From an uncultured Lachnospiraceae bacterium (GTDB taxonomy: Bacteria; Bacillota; Clostridia; Lachnospirales; Lachnospiraceae), in assembly GCA_900549665.1 (NCBI GenBank), contig URPH01000006.1:30696-94695 (forward strand): 64,000 nucleotides of DNA, given 5' to 3'. The notes below the pieces were generated by a model. That model worked only from the letters and a program-made list of their open reading frames with translations. It ran no database searches and was not told where the DNA came from. Shown piece by piece: positions 51,386-59,964 of the stretch. The translations under genes were made by a program, and so were the position numbers. The first letter of the stretch is position 1; every line of letters starts with the position of its first letter.

Positions 51386-51427
51386 AAGCGCCATCTTAAT
51401 TCGGTTATGAAGGAGGATGGCGTTTTC
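51386..51427 (+). terminator. metY terminator
   Basis: AAAGCGCCATC pairs with GATGGCGTTTT around a 20-nt loop (core CGCCATC 51389-51395 / GATGGCG 51416-51422). Confidence 0.8.
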
Positions 51428-51507
51428 TGTTTCCTCTTTATAAATCCGGTGACACGTGTTAAGATACCAACATATAATAAGATAAATCATTCAGAAAGAG
51501 GACAGTT

Positions 51508-52437
51508 ATGATATACGACAATATCTTAGATGCAATGGGACATACCCCGATGATACGCTTGAACCGGATCAACAAGCCCGGCAATGCGCAGATTCTTGTA
51601 AAATTTGAGGGACTTAATGTAGGTGGTTCCATCAAGACACGCACAGCCTACAATATGATTCTGGAAGCAGAAAAGGAAGGTAAGATCAACAAGGATACGA
51701 TCATTGTGGAGCCTACCAGTGGCAATCAGGGCATCGGTCTGGCACTTGTCGGTGCAGTAAGAGGCTACAAGACGATCATAGTCATGCCGGATTCGGTCAG
51801 TGAGGAACGCAGAAAGCTGGTCAGGCATTATGGCGCAGAGGTCGTTTTGATACATGATGCAGGAGATATCGGTGCCTGCATTGATGAATGTTTACAGACA
51901 GCACTCAGAATGGCAGAAGAAAACCCCAATGTGTTTGTACCACAGCAGTTTGCCAACCCCAACAATGTTTTAGCACACAAAAATCATACGGCATTGGAGA
52001 TTATGGAGCAGGTTGCAGGTCCTATCCACGGTTTCTGTTCCGGAATTGGTACCGGCGGTACGATCACCGGAATCGGTGAAACATTAAAGGCACAGTATCC
52101 GGATATTGAAATCTGGGCTGTTGAGCCGGAAAATGCGGCTATTCTTGCAGGCGGAAACATCGGTACTCATTTACAGATGGGAATTGGTGATGGCATTATC
52201 CCGGATATCCTGAATCAGAAAATTTATTCCGATATTTATATTGTAACAGATGAGGAAGCACTGCAGACTGCCAAAGATCTGGCAAGACTGGAAGGTCTGA
52301 TGTGCGGTATTTCAAGCGGCACCAATGTGGCAGCTGCTTTAAAGCTTGCCGAAAAGCTTGGAGAAGGCAGGACAGTTGTGACAATCTTGCCGGATACGGC
52401 AGAGCGGTATTTTTCAACACCATTATTTGAAGAATAA
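51508..52437 (+). CDS. Cysteine-synthase-family PLP enzyme, atypical second copy
   Basis: A 309-residue beta-substituting PLP enzyme. The PLP Lys lies in NVGGSIKTRTAYNMI, where most CysK have SVKDR, and the substrate loop reads PTSGNQGIGLA instead of SGNTG. The phosphate loop GIGTGGTITGIG is normal. The variations suggest a different acceptor or donor, for example O-phosphoserine, homocysteine or another nucleophile, so I do not give it the cysK name. It follows metY by 141 bp but behind a terminator. AGAAAGAGG precedes the ATG. Confidence 0.88.
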   Translation: MIYDNILDAMGHTPMIRLNRINKPGNAQILVKFEGLNVGGSIKTRTAYNMILEAEKEGKINKDTIIVEPTSGNQGIGLALVGAVRGYKTIIVMPDSVSEERRKLVRHYGAEVVLIHDAGDIGACIDECLQTALRMAEENPNVFVPQQFANPNNVLAHKNHTALEIMEQVAGPIHGFCSGIGTGGTITGIGETLKAQYPDIEIWAVEPENAAILAGGNIGTHLQMGIGDGIIPDILNQKIYSDIYIVTDEEALQTAKDLARLEGLMCGISSGTNVAAALKLAEKLGEGRTVVTILPDTAERYFSTPLFEE

Positions 52438-52450
52438 AAATTTGACCTAT

Positions 52451-52485
52451 AATCCACAGATCATTTTTGGTTTGTGGATTTTTTG
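52451..52485 (+). terminator. Terminator after the second cysK-like gene
   Basis: AATCCACA (52451-52458) with TGTGGATT (52473-52480), then TTTTTG. Confidence 0.85.
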
Positions 52486-52654
52486 ATTATTTGTAAATTC
52501 AGTTTCGAAAATCTTTATATTTTACGGGTTGCAATCTGAATATAAAAGGCGTAAACTACAGACAGATTTTGAGAGTGGAACATCTGATATCCCACGATAC
52601 CGGGCATTTCCCTCATAATCTGTGTATTTAACAATTCATAAAGGAGATGGTTTC

Positions 52655-53341
52655 TTGGGAGATCTGGCTTCAAAATTAATGGCCGAGCTGGAATGTGAGA
52701 CTGTCTTTACAATTCCTGTTTTCGGAGGGATCGGTATTGCGGAATCAGTTGTTGTTACATGGATCATCATGGCAATCCTGATCATCGGTGCGATCATTCT
52801 GACGAGGAATTTAAAGATCGATCATATCAGTAAAAGACAGGCTGTGGCCGAGCTGATTTATACCAAATTGACCGGACTTGTGGAAGGTATGATCGGTCCT
52901 GCCGGAAAGTCATATGTGCCTTATCTGACAACGGTTTTACTTTACATAGGTTTGTCCAATATTATCGGACTATTTGGTATGAAATCCCCAACAAAGGATC
53001 TGAATGTCACGATAGCATTAGCTGTCATGAGCATCGTCCTGGTGGAAGCTGCAGGAATACACCACAAAGGTGTCGGAAAGTGGCTGCATCACTTTACAGA
53101 GCCGGTGGCAATTGTTACACCCATCAATATCTTAGAGGTGTTTACAAGACCGTTGTCACTGTGTATGCGACTGTTTGGTAACGTACTTGGTGCATTCGTT
53201 ATCATGGAACTGATCAAGATCGTTGTTCCTGTATTTTTACCGGCAGTATTTAGTTTGTATTTTGATTTATTTGATGGATTGTTACAGGCATATGTTTTTG
53301 TATTCCTGACATCCATGTATATTGCTGAGGCAATTGAGTAA
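52655..53341 (+). CDS. atpB: F1Fo ATP synthase subunit a
   Basis: A 228-residue membrane subunit forming the proton half-channels. The essential Arg is in LSLCMRLFGNVLGA (fourth helix), followed by the C-terminal helix with AYVFVFLTSMYIAEA. The start is TTG at 52655, with AAGGAG 8 nt upstream; a GTG at 52622 lies in the same frame before the binding site. First gene of the order atpB-atpE-atpF-(atpH-atpA)-atpG-atpD-atpC. No atpI homologue precedes it. The 52486-52654 region contains no clear promoter match. Confidence 0.95.
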   Translation: MGDLASKLMAELECETVFTIPVFGGIGIAESVVVTWIIMAILIIGAIILTRNLKIDHISKRQAVAELIYTKLTGLVEGMIGPAGKSYVPYLTTVLLYIGLSNIIGLFGMKSPTKDLNVTIALAVMSIVLVEAAGIHHKGVGKWLHHFTEPVAIVTPINILEVFTRPLSLCMRLFGNVLGAFVIMELIKIVVPVFLPAVFSLYFDLFDGLLQAYVFVFLTSMYIAEAIE

Positions 53342-53390
53342 GTCCCGCAGCGTTGCAGATGGGAAGAATAACAAAAAAGGAGAAATAATT

Positions 53391-53615
53391 ATGAATTCAT
53401 TAATCGCAATTGGAGCAGGTATTGCAGTTTTTTGTGCACTGGGTGCAGGTATTGGTATCGGTATTGCAACAGGTAAGGCATCAGAAGCCATTGCCAGACA
53501 GCCGGAGGCAGCAGGTAAGATCAACTCTACTTTGATTTTAGGTTGTGCGTTAGCAGAGGCAACCGCTATTTACGGTTTCGTTATCGCCCTGATGATCATT
53601 GTAATGCTCAAATAA
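53391..53615 (+). CDS. atpE: F1Fo ATP synthase subunit c, proton-type
   Basis: A 74-residue two-helix ring subunit. ATG 53391 follows AAAAGGAGA; the frame opens earlier at 53322 inside atpB. The loop has the ARQPEA signature, and the carboxylate carrier is Glu56 in CALAEATAIYG. Na+-type rings have Gln in the first helix and Ser after the Glu (Q...ES); here Ile and Ala take those places, so the ring should carry protons. The first half is glycine-rich (GAGIGIGIATG), as needed for helix packing. Confidence 0.96.
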   Translation: MNSLIAIGAGIAVFCALGAGIGIGIATGKASEAIARQPEAAGKINSTLILGCALAEATAIYGFVIALMIIVMLK

Positions 53616-53677
53616 TGGTCGTTTAAACCAAAGTGGCGCGCAGGTTGTGCGTAATATACGGAAAGGCGGGGCAAAAA

Positions 53678-54163
53678 ATGCTCAAGGTTGATATCAATTT
53701 AGTATTTACCATCATAAATCTTTTAGTGCTTTTCGTAGCCATGCGTATTTTTTTCTTCAAACCGATCAAAAAGATCATTGATGACAGACAGGCGGAAGCC
53801 GACAGACAGTTTGAAGAGGCTAAAAACAAACAGACGCAGGCAGAGGAATTAAAGACGCAGTACGAAGCTTCTTTAGCATCAGCAGAAAATGAAAAGAAAC
53901 AGATTCTTGCAAAAGCCAGAAAAGATGCGGATGTGGAATATCAGAAGATTTTGAAAGATGCAGAGGCAACAGCCGGTGAAGTGGTTTCAACCGCAGTTAC
54001 AAAAGCTGAAAATCAGAAGAACCAGATTTTGAAAAGTGCGGAAAGCGAGATCGCAGCCATGGTTGTGGATGCCGCAAGCAAGGTAATCAGTGGAACAGGC
54101 AGTGCAGATTCAGACAGTGCACTGTATGACAAATTTTTAAATAAAGCAGGTGAGAAAGCGTGA
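53678..54163 (+). CDS. atpF: F1Fo ATP synthase subunit b
   Basis: A 161-residue stator subunit: one TM helix at about 5-25 (NLVFTIINLLVLFVAMRIFFF), then KPIKKIIDDRQAEADRQFEEA and a long Ala/Glu/Lys/Gln helix. ATG 53678 has GGCGGGG upstream; the frame opens at 53633. Its stop overlaps the GTG start of the delta-alpha gene (GTGA), so translation is coupled. Confidence 0.94.
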   Translation: MLKVDINLVFTIINLLVLFVAMRIFFFKPIKKIIDDRQAEADRQFEEAKNKQTQAEELKTQYEASLASAENEKKQILAKARKDADVEYQKILKDAEATAGEVVSTAVTKAENQKNQILKSAESEIAAMVVDAASKVISGTGSADSDSALYDKFLNKAGEKA

Positions 54164-56187
54164 CTTTGACAGCAGAAAAATATGCAACAGACCTGGTCAA
54201 CAGTGGAATCGGCAATGACATTCTGAAAGAAGTTTCGGATATTTTGGATGCTGTGCCTGAGATCAGAGTGGATTTTGAAGACCCTACGGTCGCTCTGGAA
54301 AGAAAGCACATTATCATTGATCGCGTTTTCCCTGAGGAAATACGCAACTGCCTGAAGTTACTGTGTGATAATCAGGATTTTGCATTGTGGGATGATATTT
54401 GCAAATACTGCAAAAATGCCGGCAAATCCCAGAAAAAAGAAGAAACGGCAACTCTTATTTATGTTACAAAGCCCAACGAAGAACAGCTTTCAGGTATCCG
54501 GGCATTTTTGGAAAAGGAATATCACAATCCCGATATGGATCTAACACTGGAAGAGGATCCGTCCATCAAGAGCGGATTTATCTTAAGAGTCGGGACAAAG
54601 GAATATGACTGGAGTGAAAAAGGACGTATCGAGCAGTTGAAATCCAGTCTGATGAAGGTTACAAAAAGTGCACACGGCAGTGAGACACAGACAAGCTATG
54701 AGGGCATTATCTCCATCCTCAAGACAGAGATCAAGGACTTTGATCTGGAAGCTAAAAATAAAGAGATCGGTGTGGTCAACTGGGTCGGTGACGGAATTGC
54801 CAATATCGACGGTATTGATCATGCGTTTTACGGAGAAATCGTTGTTTTTGACTGTGGTGTCAAGGGTATGGTACAGGATGTACGCCGCGATGAGATCGGG
54901 GTTATCCTGTTTGGCCGTGATACCGAGATCAAGGAAGGCAGCCGTGTCGTTCGTACCGGCAAGATGGCCGGTATTTCCGTCGGAGAGGATTTCAAAGGAA
55001 GAGTCATTGATGCTTTAGGCAATCCAATCGATGGAAAGGGCGATATCAAAGCAGACGGTTTCCGCCCGATTGAAAATCCGGCGCCCGGTATTGTAGACCG
55101 TAAGTCCGTATCCAAACCTCTGGAAACCGGTATTCTGGCAATTGACTCCATGTTCCCGATCGGTCGTGGACAAAGGGAGCTGATCATCGGTGACAGACAG
55201 ACCGGTAAGACCAGTATTGCAACAGATACCATCATCAACCAGAAGGGCAAGGATGTTGTCTGTATCTATGTGGCAATCGGACAGAAGGCATCTACCGTTG
55301 CCAAGCTTGTCAACAACTTAAAAAAGAACGATGCAATGGACTACACGATCGTGGTTTCTTCCACAGCATCCGATCCGGCACCGTTACAGTATATTGCACC
55401 CTATGCAGGTACTGCACTTGCCGAATATTTTATGTACCATGGCAAAGATGTACTGATCGTATATGATGATCTTTCCAAGCATGCGGTAGCTTATCGTGCT
55501 ATTTCATTGCTGTTAGAGCGTTCACCGGGGCGTGAAGCTTATCCGGGTGATGTTTTCTATCTGCATTCCAGACTGTTGGAGCGTTCTGCACGTCTTTCAG
55601 AGGAAGCAGGAGGCGGATCCATTACGGCACTGCCTATTATTGAGACACAGGCAGGAGATGTTTCCGCATACATACCGACCAATGTTATCTCTATTACAGA
55701 TGGTCAGATCTATCTGGAAAGCCAGTTGTTCTTTGCCGGACAGCGTCCGGCCGTCAATGTCGGCTTGTCCGTATCCCGTGTCGGTGGTGCGGCACAGACA
55801 AAGGCTATGAAAAAAGCAGCCGGAAGTATCCGTATTGATCTGGCACAGTATCGTGAAATGCAGGTATTTACGCAGTTTTCATCCGATCTGGATGAGAGCA
55901 CCAAAAAGCAGTTAGCCCACGGTAGTGCGCTGATGGAGCTTTTAAAACAGCCGCTCAACCATCCGCTTAGCATGGCAGAGCAGGTTATCACACTGGTTTG
56001 TGCCAACGGCAAGGTATTCAGTGATCTTGCAACAGATCAGGTTAAGAACTTCCAAAAGGATCTGTTAAAAGAGTTTGCACAAAACCACAATGATATTATC
56101 AGCAAGTTAAACAGCACCAAGGCACTCGATGATGATATCAAAGCGGCAATTATTGACGCAGCATTAGAATTTAAGAATAGAGCGTGA
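54160..56187 (+). CDS. atpA: F1 ATP synthase delta-alpha fusion (AtpH-AtpA)
   Basis: One uninterrupted 675-codon frame encodes both subunits. Residues 1-165 are a delta subunit: AEKYATDLVNSG at the start, then LERKHIIIDRVFPEEIRN, then SGFILRVGTKEYDWSEKGRIEQL at the end of the family profile. Residues about 178-675 are a complete alpha subunit: IGVVNWVGDGIANIDGID, P-loop GDRQTGKT, the arginine-finger region SVSRVGGAAQTKAMK. The junction (KVTKSAHGSETQT) is about 12 residues. The GTG start overlaps the atpF stop. The only Met near the junction (codon 54652) has no binding site. With three alphas per F1, the fusion implies three tethered delta domains unless processed. Confidence 0.95.
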   Translation: MTLTAEKYATDLVNSGIGNDILKEVSDILDAVPEIRVDFEDPTVALERKHIIIDRVFPEEIRNCLKLLCDNQDFALWDDICKYCKNAGKSQKKEETATLIYVTKPNEEQLSGIRAFLEKEYHNPDMDLTLEEDPSIKSGFILRVGTKEYDWSEKGRIEQLKSSLMKVTKSAHGSETQTSYEGIISILKTEIKDFDLEAKNKEIGVVNWVGDGIANIDGIDHAFYGEIVVFDCGVKGMVQDVRRDEIGVILFGRDTEIKEGSRVVRTGKMAGISVGEDFKGRVIDALGNPIDGKGDIKADGFRPIENPAPGIVDRKSVSKPLETGILAIDSMFPIGRGQRELIIGDRQTGKTSIATDTIINQKGKDVVCIYVAIGQKASTVAKLVNNLKKNDAMDYTIVVSSTASDPAPLQYIAPYAGTALAEYFMYHGKDVLIVYDDLSKHAVAYRAISLLLERSPGREAYPGDVFYLHSRLLERSARLSEEAGGGSITALPIIETQAGDVSAYIPTNVISITDGQIYLESQLFFAGQRPAVNVGLSVSRVGGAAQTKAMKKAAGSIRIDLAQYREMQVFTQFSSDLDESTKKQLAHGSALMELLKQPLNHPLSMAEQVITLVCANGKVFSDLATDQVKNFQKDLLKEFAQNHNDIISKLNSTKALDDDIKAAIIDAALEFKNRA

Positions 56188-56193
56188 TAGGAA

Positions 56194-57144
56194 ATGGCGA
56201 ATACCAAAGAAATTCAGGACAGAATTAACAGTATCCGTGATACCATGAAAATCACAAGGGCCATGTATATGATGTCTTCCATGAAGCTTCGGAAGGCCAA
56301 ACAGAAGCTTGCCAATACAGAGCCGTACTTTTTCAGCTTGCAGGAGCAGATCCGGGACATCCTGTATCATTACCCGGATATGCAGCACCTGTACTTTGAT
56401 AACCGCAATAAGGACCTTGCAGAGTCGGTTAAAAAGAAAGGCTTTGTGGTTGTTACCGGTGATAAAGGAATGGCCGGGGCTTACAACCTCAATGTCTTAA
56501 AGCAGGCAAGAGAACTGATCGACGAGGCCGAGGATTACCGGCTGTTTGTAGTTGGCGAGCTCGGAAGACAGTTTTTCAAATCACAGGGCTATGTGATTGA
56601 AGAGGATTTTGCCTATTCTGCCAACAACCCCAGCATTCACAGGGCGCGTATGATGGCAGAGCGCATGATGAAGCTTTACAAGGATGAAGAGCTGGATGAG
56701 ATTTATATCGTATACACCAAAATGATCAATAGTATGAGCGAGGAAGCACAGGTGCAGAGACTGTTACCCTTGCAGACGCACAAATTTATTGAACAGGAAA
56801 TGCTTGAAAAGATCCAGAATGAGCAGGGCGAATATGATTTACAGGCAGCTGAAAAGCTTCATGACGAATGGTATCTGATTTATCCTTCTCCGAAAGCTGT
56901 TTTGGAGAAAGTAGTAGATAATTATATAACAGGATTTTTTTACGGTGCATTGGTTGAAGCGTCTGCCAGTGAGGAAAACGCCCGTATGATGGCAATGCAG
57001 TCCGCAACGGACAATGCAGAGGCCATGCTGCACGATTTGTCGATCGAATACAACCGTGTGAGACAGGCGGCGATCACGCAGGAAATCACTGAGGTAATCG
57101 GTGGCGCCAAGGCACTCAAGAAAAAGAAGAAACAAGCGAGGTGA
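56194..57144 (+). CDS. atpG: F1 ATP synthase subunit gamma
   Basis: A 316-residue central-stalk subunit. The N-terminal coiled-coil start KEIQDRINSIRDTMKITRAM and the C-terminal helix with ASASEENARMMAMQSATDNA then NRVRQAAITQEITEVIGGA are typical. It is about 25-30 residues longer than common bacterial gammas, with the extra length mainly in the globular middle and a Lys-rich tail. The start is 6 bp after the delta-alpha stop. Confidence 0.95.
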   Translation: MANTKEIQDRINSIRDTMKITRAMYMMSSMKLRKAKQKLANTEPYFFSLQEQIRDILYHYPDMQHLYFDNRNKDLAESVKKKGFVVVTGDKGMAGAYNLNVLKQARELIDEAEDYRLFVVGELGRQFFKSQGYVIEEDFAYSANNPSIHRARMMAERMMKLYKDEELDEIYIVYTKMINSMSEEAQVQRLLPLQTHKFIEQEMLEKIQNEQGEYDLQAAEKLHDEWYLIYPSPKAVLEKVVDNYITGFFYGALVEASASEENARMMAMQSATDNAEAMLHDLSIEYNRVRQAAITQEITEVIGGAKALKKKKKQAR

Positions 57145-57155
57145 AATTTCACATA

Positions 57156-58544
57156 ATGGAAAATACAGGAAAAATCGTACAGGTTTCAGGACCGGTAGTA
57201 GATGTGGAATTTGAAAATGGAGAACTTCCCGCAATCAAGGACGCACTGTATGTCATGAACAATGGCAAAAAATGTGTGATGGAAGTATCCCAGCATATCG
57301 GACACAATGTTGTCCGCTGTATCATGCTGGCAGCATCCGAAGGTCTGTGCAGGGACATGGAGGTTGTCGCAACCGGTAAGGGTATCAGCGTACCGGTCGG
57401 TGAAAAGACACTGGGACGACTGTTCAATGTACTCGGTGAGACACTGGATGGCAAGGAAAGCTTAGAGGATAGTGAGCACTGGGTTATCCACAGAGAGGCT
57501 CCTTCCTTTGATGAGCAGAGCCCGGTAGCGGAAATGCTTGTAACAGGAATTAAGGTTATCGATCTTTTAGCTCCCTATGCAAAGGGTGGTAAAATCGGTT
57601 TGTTCGGTGGTGCCGGTGTTGGTAAGACCGTGCTGATCCAGGAGCTGATCCGCAATATCGCAACAGAGAGCGGCGGATATTCTATTTTTACCGGTGTGGG
57701 AGAAAGATCCAGAGAAGGTAATGACCTCTGGATGGAAATGAAAGAATCCGGTGTCATTGACAAGACTGCCTTAGTGTTCGGACAGATGAATGAGCCGCCG
57801 GGAGCACGTATGCGTGTGGCTGAGACCGGACTGACCATGGCAGAATATTTCCGTGATGTACAAAATAAAGATGTGCTTTTATTTATTGATAATATTTTCC
57901 GTTTCGTTCAGGCAGGATCTGAGGTATCCGCACTTTTAGGACGTATGCCTTCCGCTGTTGGTTATCAGCCGACACTGGCCAATGACCTGGGCGAGCTGCA
58001 GGAGCGAATTGCTTCTACGAAAAACGGTTCCGTTACTTCCGTTCAGGCGGTTTATGTGCCTGCGGATGACTTGACTGACCCGGCACCGGCAACCACCTTC
58101 TCACATCTGGATGCAACCACTGTTTTGTCCAGAAAGATCGTAGAACAGGGTATTTATCCTGCGGTTGATCCACTGGAATCATCTTCTCGTATTCTGGAAG
58201 CAGATGTTGTCGGAGAGGAGCATTACAAAACAGCCAGACGTGTACAGGAGATTTTACAGAAATACAAGGAATTGCAGGATATTATCGCTATTCTTGGTAT
58301 GGAAGAGTTGTCTGATGAAGATAAGCAGACCGTATACCGTGCACGTAAGGTACAGAGATTTTTGTCACAGCCGTTCCACGTAGCTGAAAACTTTACCGGT
58401 GTAAAGGGTGTCTTTGTTCCGATCGAGGAGACGATCAAGGGCTTCAAGGCTATTCTGGATGGCGAGATGGATTCTTATCCCGAAGCTGCATTTTTCAATG
58501 TTGGTACGATCGAGGATGTCAAGAAAAAGGCTGAGACATTGTAA
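57156..58544 (+). CDS. atpD: F1 ATP synthase subunit beta
   Basis: A 462-residue catalytic subunit: GKIVQVSGPVVDVEFENG at the start, P-loop GGAGVGKT, the catalytic Glu in GVGERSREGNDLW, LLFIDNIFRFVQAGSEVSA and the DELSEED-like segment MEELSDEDKQ. ATG 57156 is preferred to GTG 57141. It is followed not by atpC directly but by 209 bp that is mostly a 36-bp tandem repeat, which is unusual inside an atp operon. Confidence 0.96.
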   Translation: MENTGKIVQVSGPVVDVEFENGELPAIKDALYVMNNGKKCVMEVSQHIGHNVVRCIMLAASEGLCRDMEVVATGKGISVPVGEKTLGRLFNVLGETLDGKESLEDSEHWVIHREAPSFDEQSPVAEMLVTGIKVIDLLAPYAKGGKIGLFGGAGVGKTVLIQELIRNIATESGGYSIFTGVGERSREGNDLWMEMKESGVIDKTALVFGQMNEPPGARMRVAETGLTMAEYFRDVQNKDVLLFIDNIFRFVQAGSEVSALLGRMPSAVGYQPTLANDLGELQERIASTKNGSVTSVQAVYVPADDLTDPAPATTFSHLDATTVLSRKIVEQGIYPAVDPLESSSRILEADVVGEEHYKTARRVQEILQKYKELQDIIAILGMEELSDEDKQTVYRARKVQRFLSQPFHVAENFTGVKGVFVPIEETIKGFKAILDGEMDSYPEAAFFNVGTIEDVKKKAETL

Positions 58545-58553
58545 TTACAATCG

Positions 58554-58732
58554 TTGATGAGAATTTCTGAAATATTATGATTGCAATGATTGATGAGGAT
58601 TTTTGAAATGTTATGATTGCAATGGTTGATGAGAATTTCTGAAATGTTATGATTGCAATGGTTGATGAGGATTTCTGAAATATTATGATTGTAATAGTTG
58701 GTGGAGATTCTGAAATATTGTAATTGCAGTAG
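58554..58732 (+). repeat. 36-bp tandem repeat, five copies, between atpD and atpC
   Basis: Five head-to-tail units starting TTGATGAGRATTTCTGAAAT at 58554, 58590, 58626, 58662 and 58698; the last is 35 bp and more diverged. Period 36 is 12 codons. Each full junction contains the same ten-codon stretch ATG ATT GCA ATG ... TGA (peptide MIAM[I/V]DE[N/D]F, then stop). No spacers, so not CRISPR. It separates the beta and epsilon genes of one operon. Confidence 0.9.
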
Positions 58733-58753
58733 TAAATGAAAATAGGTGATGCT

Positions 58754-59155
58754 ATGAAGAGTTTTCAATTAAAGATCATGGCTTGTGACAGAGTCTTTTA
58801 TGACGGCGAATGTGAAAGCTTTGTGTTTCCCGGTTATGATGGTGAAATGGCAATTTTGGCCGGACATGAGCCGATGACAACGACATTGGAGATTGGTGAG
58901 ATCCGCTTCCGTAAGCCCGGTGAAACAGAGTGGCAGAGGGCGATCGTATCCGACGGACTGATCAAGGTCGATAAAGGTCAGGTCAATGTGCTTGTTTATT
59001 CTGCGGAAAAGCCGGAGGAAATCGATAAGTTCCGTGCGCAGGCGGCTTTGGAGCGTGCCAAGGAGCAGATGCAGCAAAAGCAGAGCATTATCGAATACAA
59101 TGTATCACGGGCATCCATGGCAAGAGCGATGGCAAGGCTTAGAGGCTGTAAATAA
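58754..59155 (+). CDS. atpC: F1Fo ATP synthase subunit epsilon
   Basis: A 133-residue subunit with the N-terminal beta-sandwich (FQLKIMACDRVFYDGECES, FVFPGYDGEMAILAGHEP) and a C-terminal helical hairpin (about 90-133) rich in Ala/Gln/Arg. ATG 58754 is chosen because TAGGTGA lies 4-5 nt before it; ATG 58736 in frame falls at the end of the tandem repeat. Last gene of the atp operon, followed by a terminator. Confidence 0.94.
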   Translation: MKSFQLKIMACDRVFYDGECESFVFPGYDGEMAILAGHEPMTTTLEIGEIRFRKPGETEWQRAIVSDGLIKVDKGQVNVLVYSAEKPEEIDKFRAQAALERAKEQMQQKQSIIEYNVSRASMARAMARLRGCK

Positions 59156-59229
59156 AAATATTATGATATTGAGGTAAAGGGGCAAATGGTCTTTTGGCTT
59201 TGGTATCAGATTATAGGGTTAAGATGGAG

Positions 59230-59272
59230 AACAGGAATTTGACGTGTTGGTGCGTGGGGTTCCTGTTTTTTT
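59230..59272 (+). terminator. atp operon terminator
   Basis: AACAGGAA (59230-59237) with TTCCTGTT (59260-59267), then a T run of seven. Confidence 0.8.
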
Positions 59273-59447
59273 ATTCTTTCAAACTGGCAGTTTACATAAA
59301 ACTGACTTGGCAATAGCTTTTCCCCTTTTTACTTGCATATAGAAAAAATCTATGACATAGTAATTATATGATGTTAGGGACAAAAGGTATTGTTTGGCGA
59401 GTTTCCATATAAATTACAGGCTTTTGAAAGTATAATGAGGAAAATTT

Positions 59448-59921
59448 ATGAAAAAAAAGATGGTTAATTTATTTAGAATATTAGGTATCATTATAGTGCT
59501 TGTAGTTATTTTTCTAATTATTTTCTGGAACATGAATCGGATGAAAGGAAATGTAATTGTAACCATTAATGGAGAAAAATCTCCGCTAACAGGTCTGGAA
59601 TGTAACTATATAGGAAAAGATACAAAGGAAAAATTATCATATGAAATAAATTCTTCTGGTATGACCTTTCAAAACAGAGGAATGCTTCATGGTATGTACG
59701 AATATTCTTTTGAAATAAGCAATGGAGAAATAAACATTACTCCTAAAATTCAGGTATTTAAAACAAATTGGTGGGAAATTTACAATATTAAGATAAACAT
59801 AAATGTATATGAGGAAAATGAAATATGGAATGCAGACGTTTCTGTCGATGTAAAAGAACGACACTACCAGGAAACGTTTTATGATATTGAAAATAACACG
59901 ATAGAATTTCGTGTTGAATAG
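59448..59921 (+). CDS. Membrane-anchored protein of unknown function
   Basis: A 157-residue protein with an N-terminal TM anchor (about 8-29, almost only Ile/Leu/Val) after a KKK start, then a beta-rich extracellular part with many Asn/Ile/Glu and two close Trp (TNWWEIYN). I recognise no family. GAGGA precedes the ATG. Codon use is more AT-rich than in the atp genes, which hints at a recently acquired or fast-evolving gene. The next gene starts 43 bp downstream of the stop and may be co-transcribed. Confidence 0.6.
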   Translation: MKKKMVNLFRILGIIIVLVVIFLIIFWNMNRMKGNVIVTINGEKSPLTGLECNYIGKDTKEKLSYEINSSGMTFQNRGMLHGMYEYSFEISNGEINITPKIQVFKTNWWEIYNIKININVYEENEIWNADVSVDVKERHYQETFYDIENNTIEFRVE

Positions 59922-59964
59922 TAAAAATACCAGAATATGTGTATCACGAGGAAGCGGGGAACGA

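Noticed and set aside
54640..54690. Internal start that would make a separate atpA
   Set aside because: ATG at 54652 lacks a properly spaced binding site, and no stop separates the two parts, so the single fused frame is kept.
58554..58732. Tandem repeat considered as a CRISPR array
   Set aside because: Units are contiguous with no unique spacers; no cas genes nearby. Same reasoning applies to 62895-63071.
58475..58768. - strand ORF rich in Asn/His/Ile repeats
   Set aside because: It is the antisense reading of the 36-bp repeat between atpD and atpC, with no binding site.
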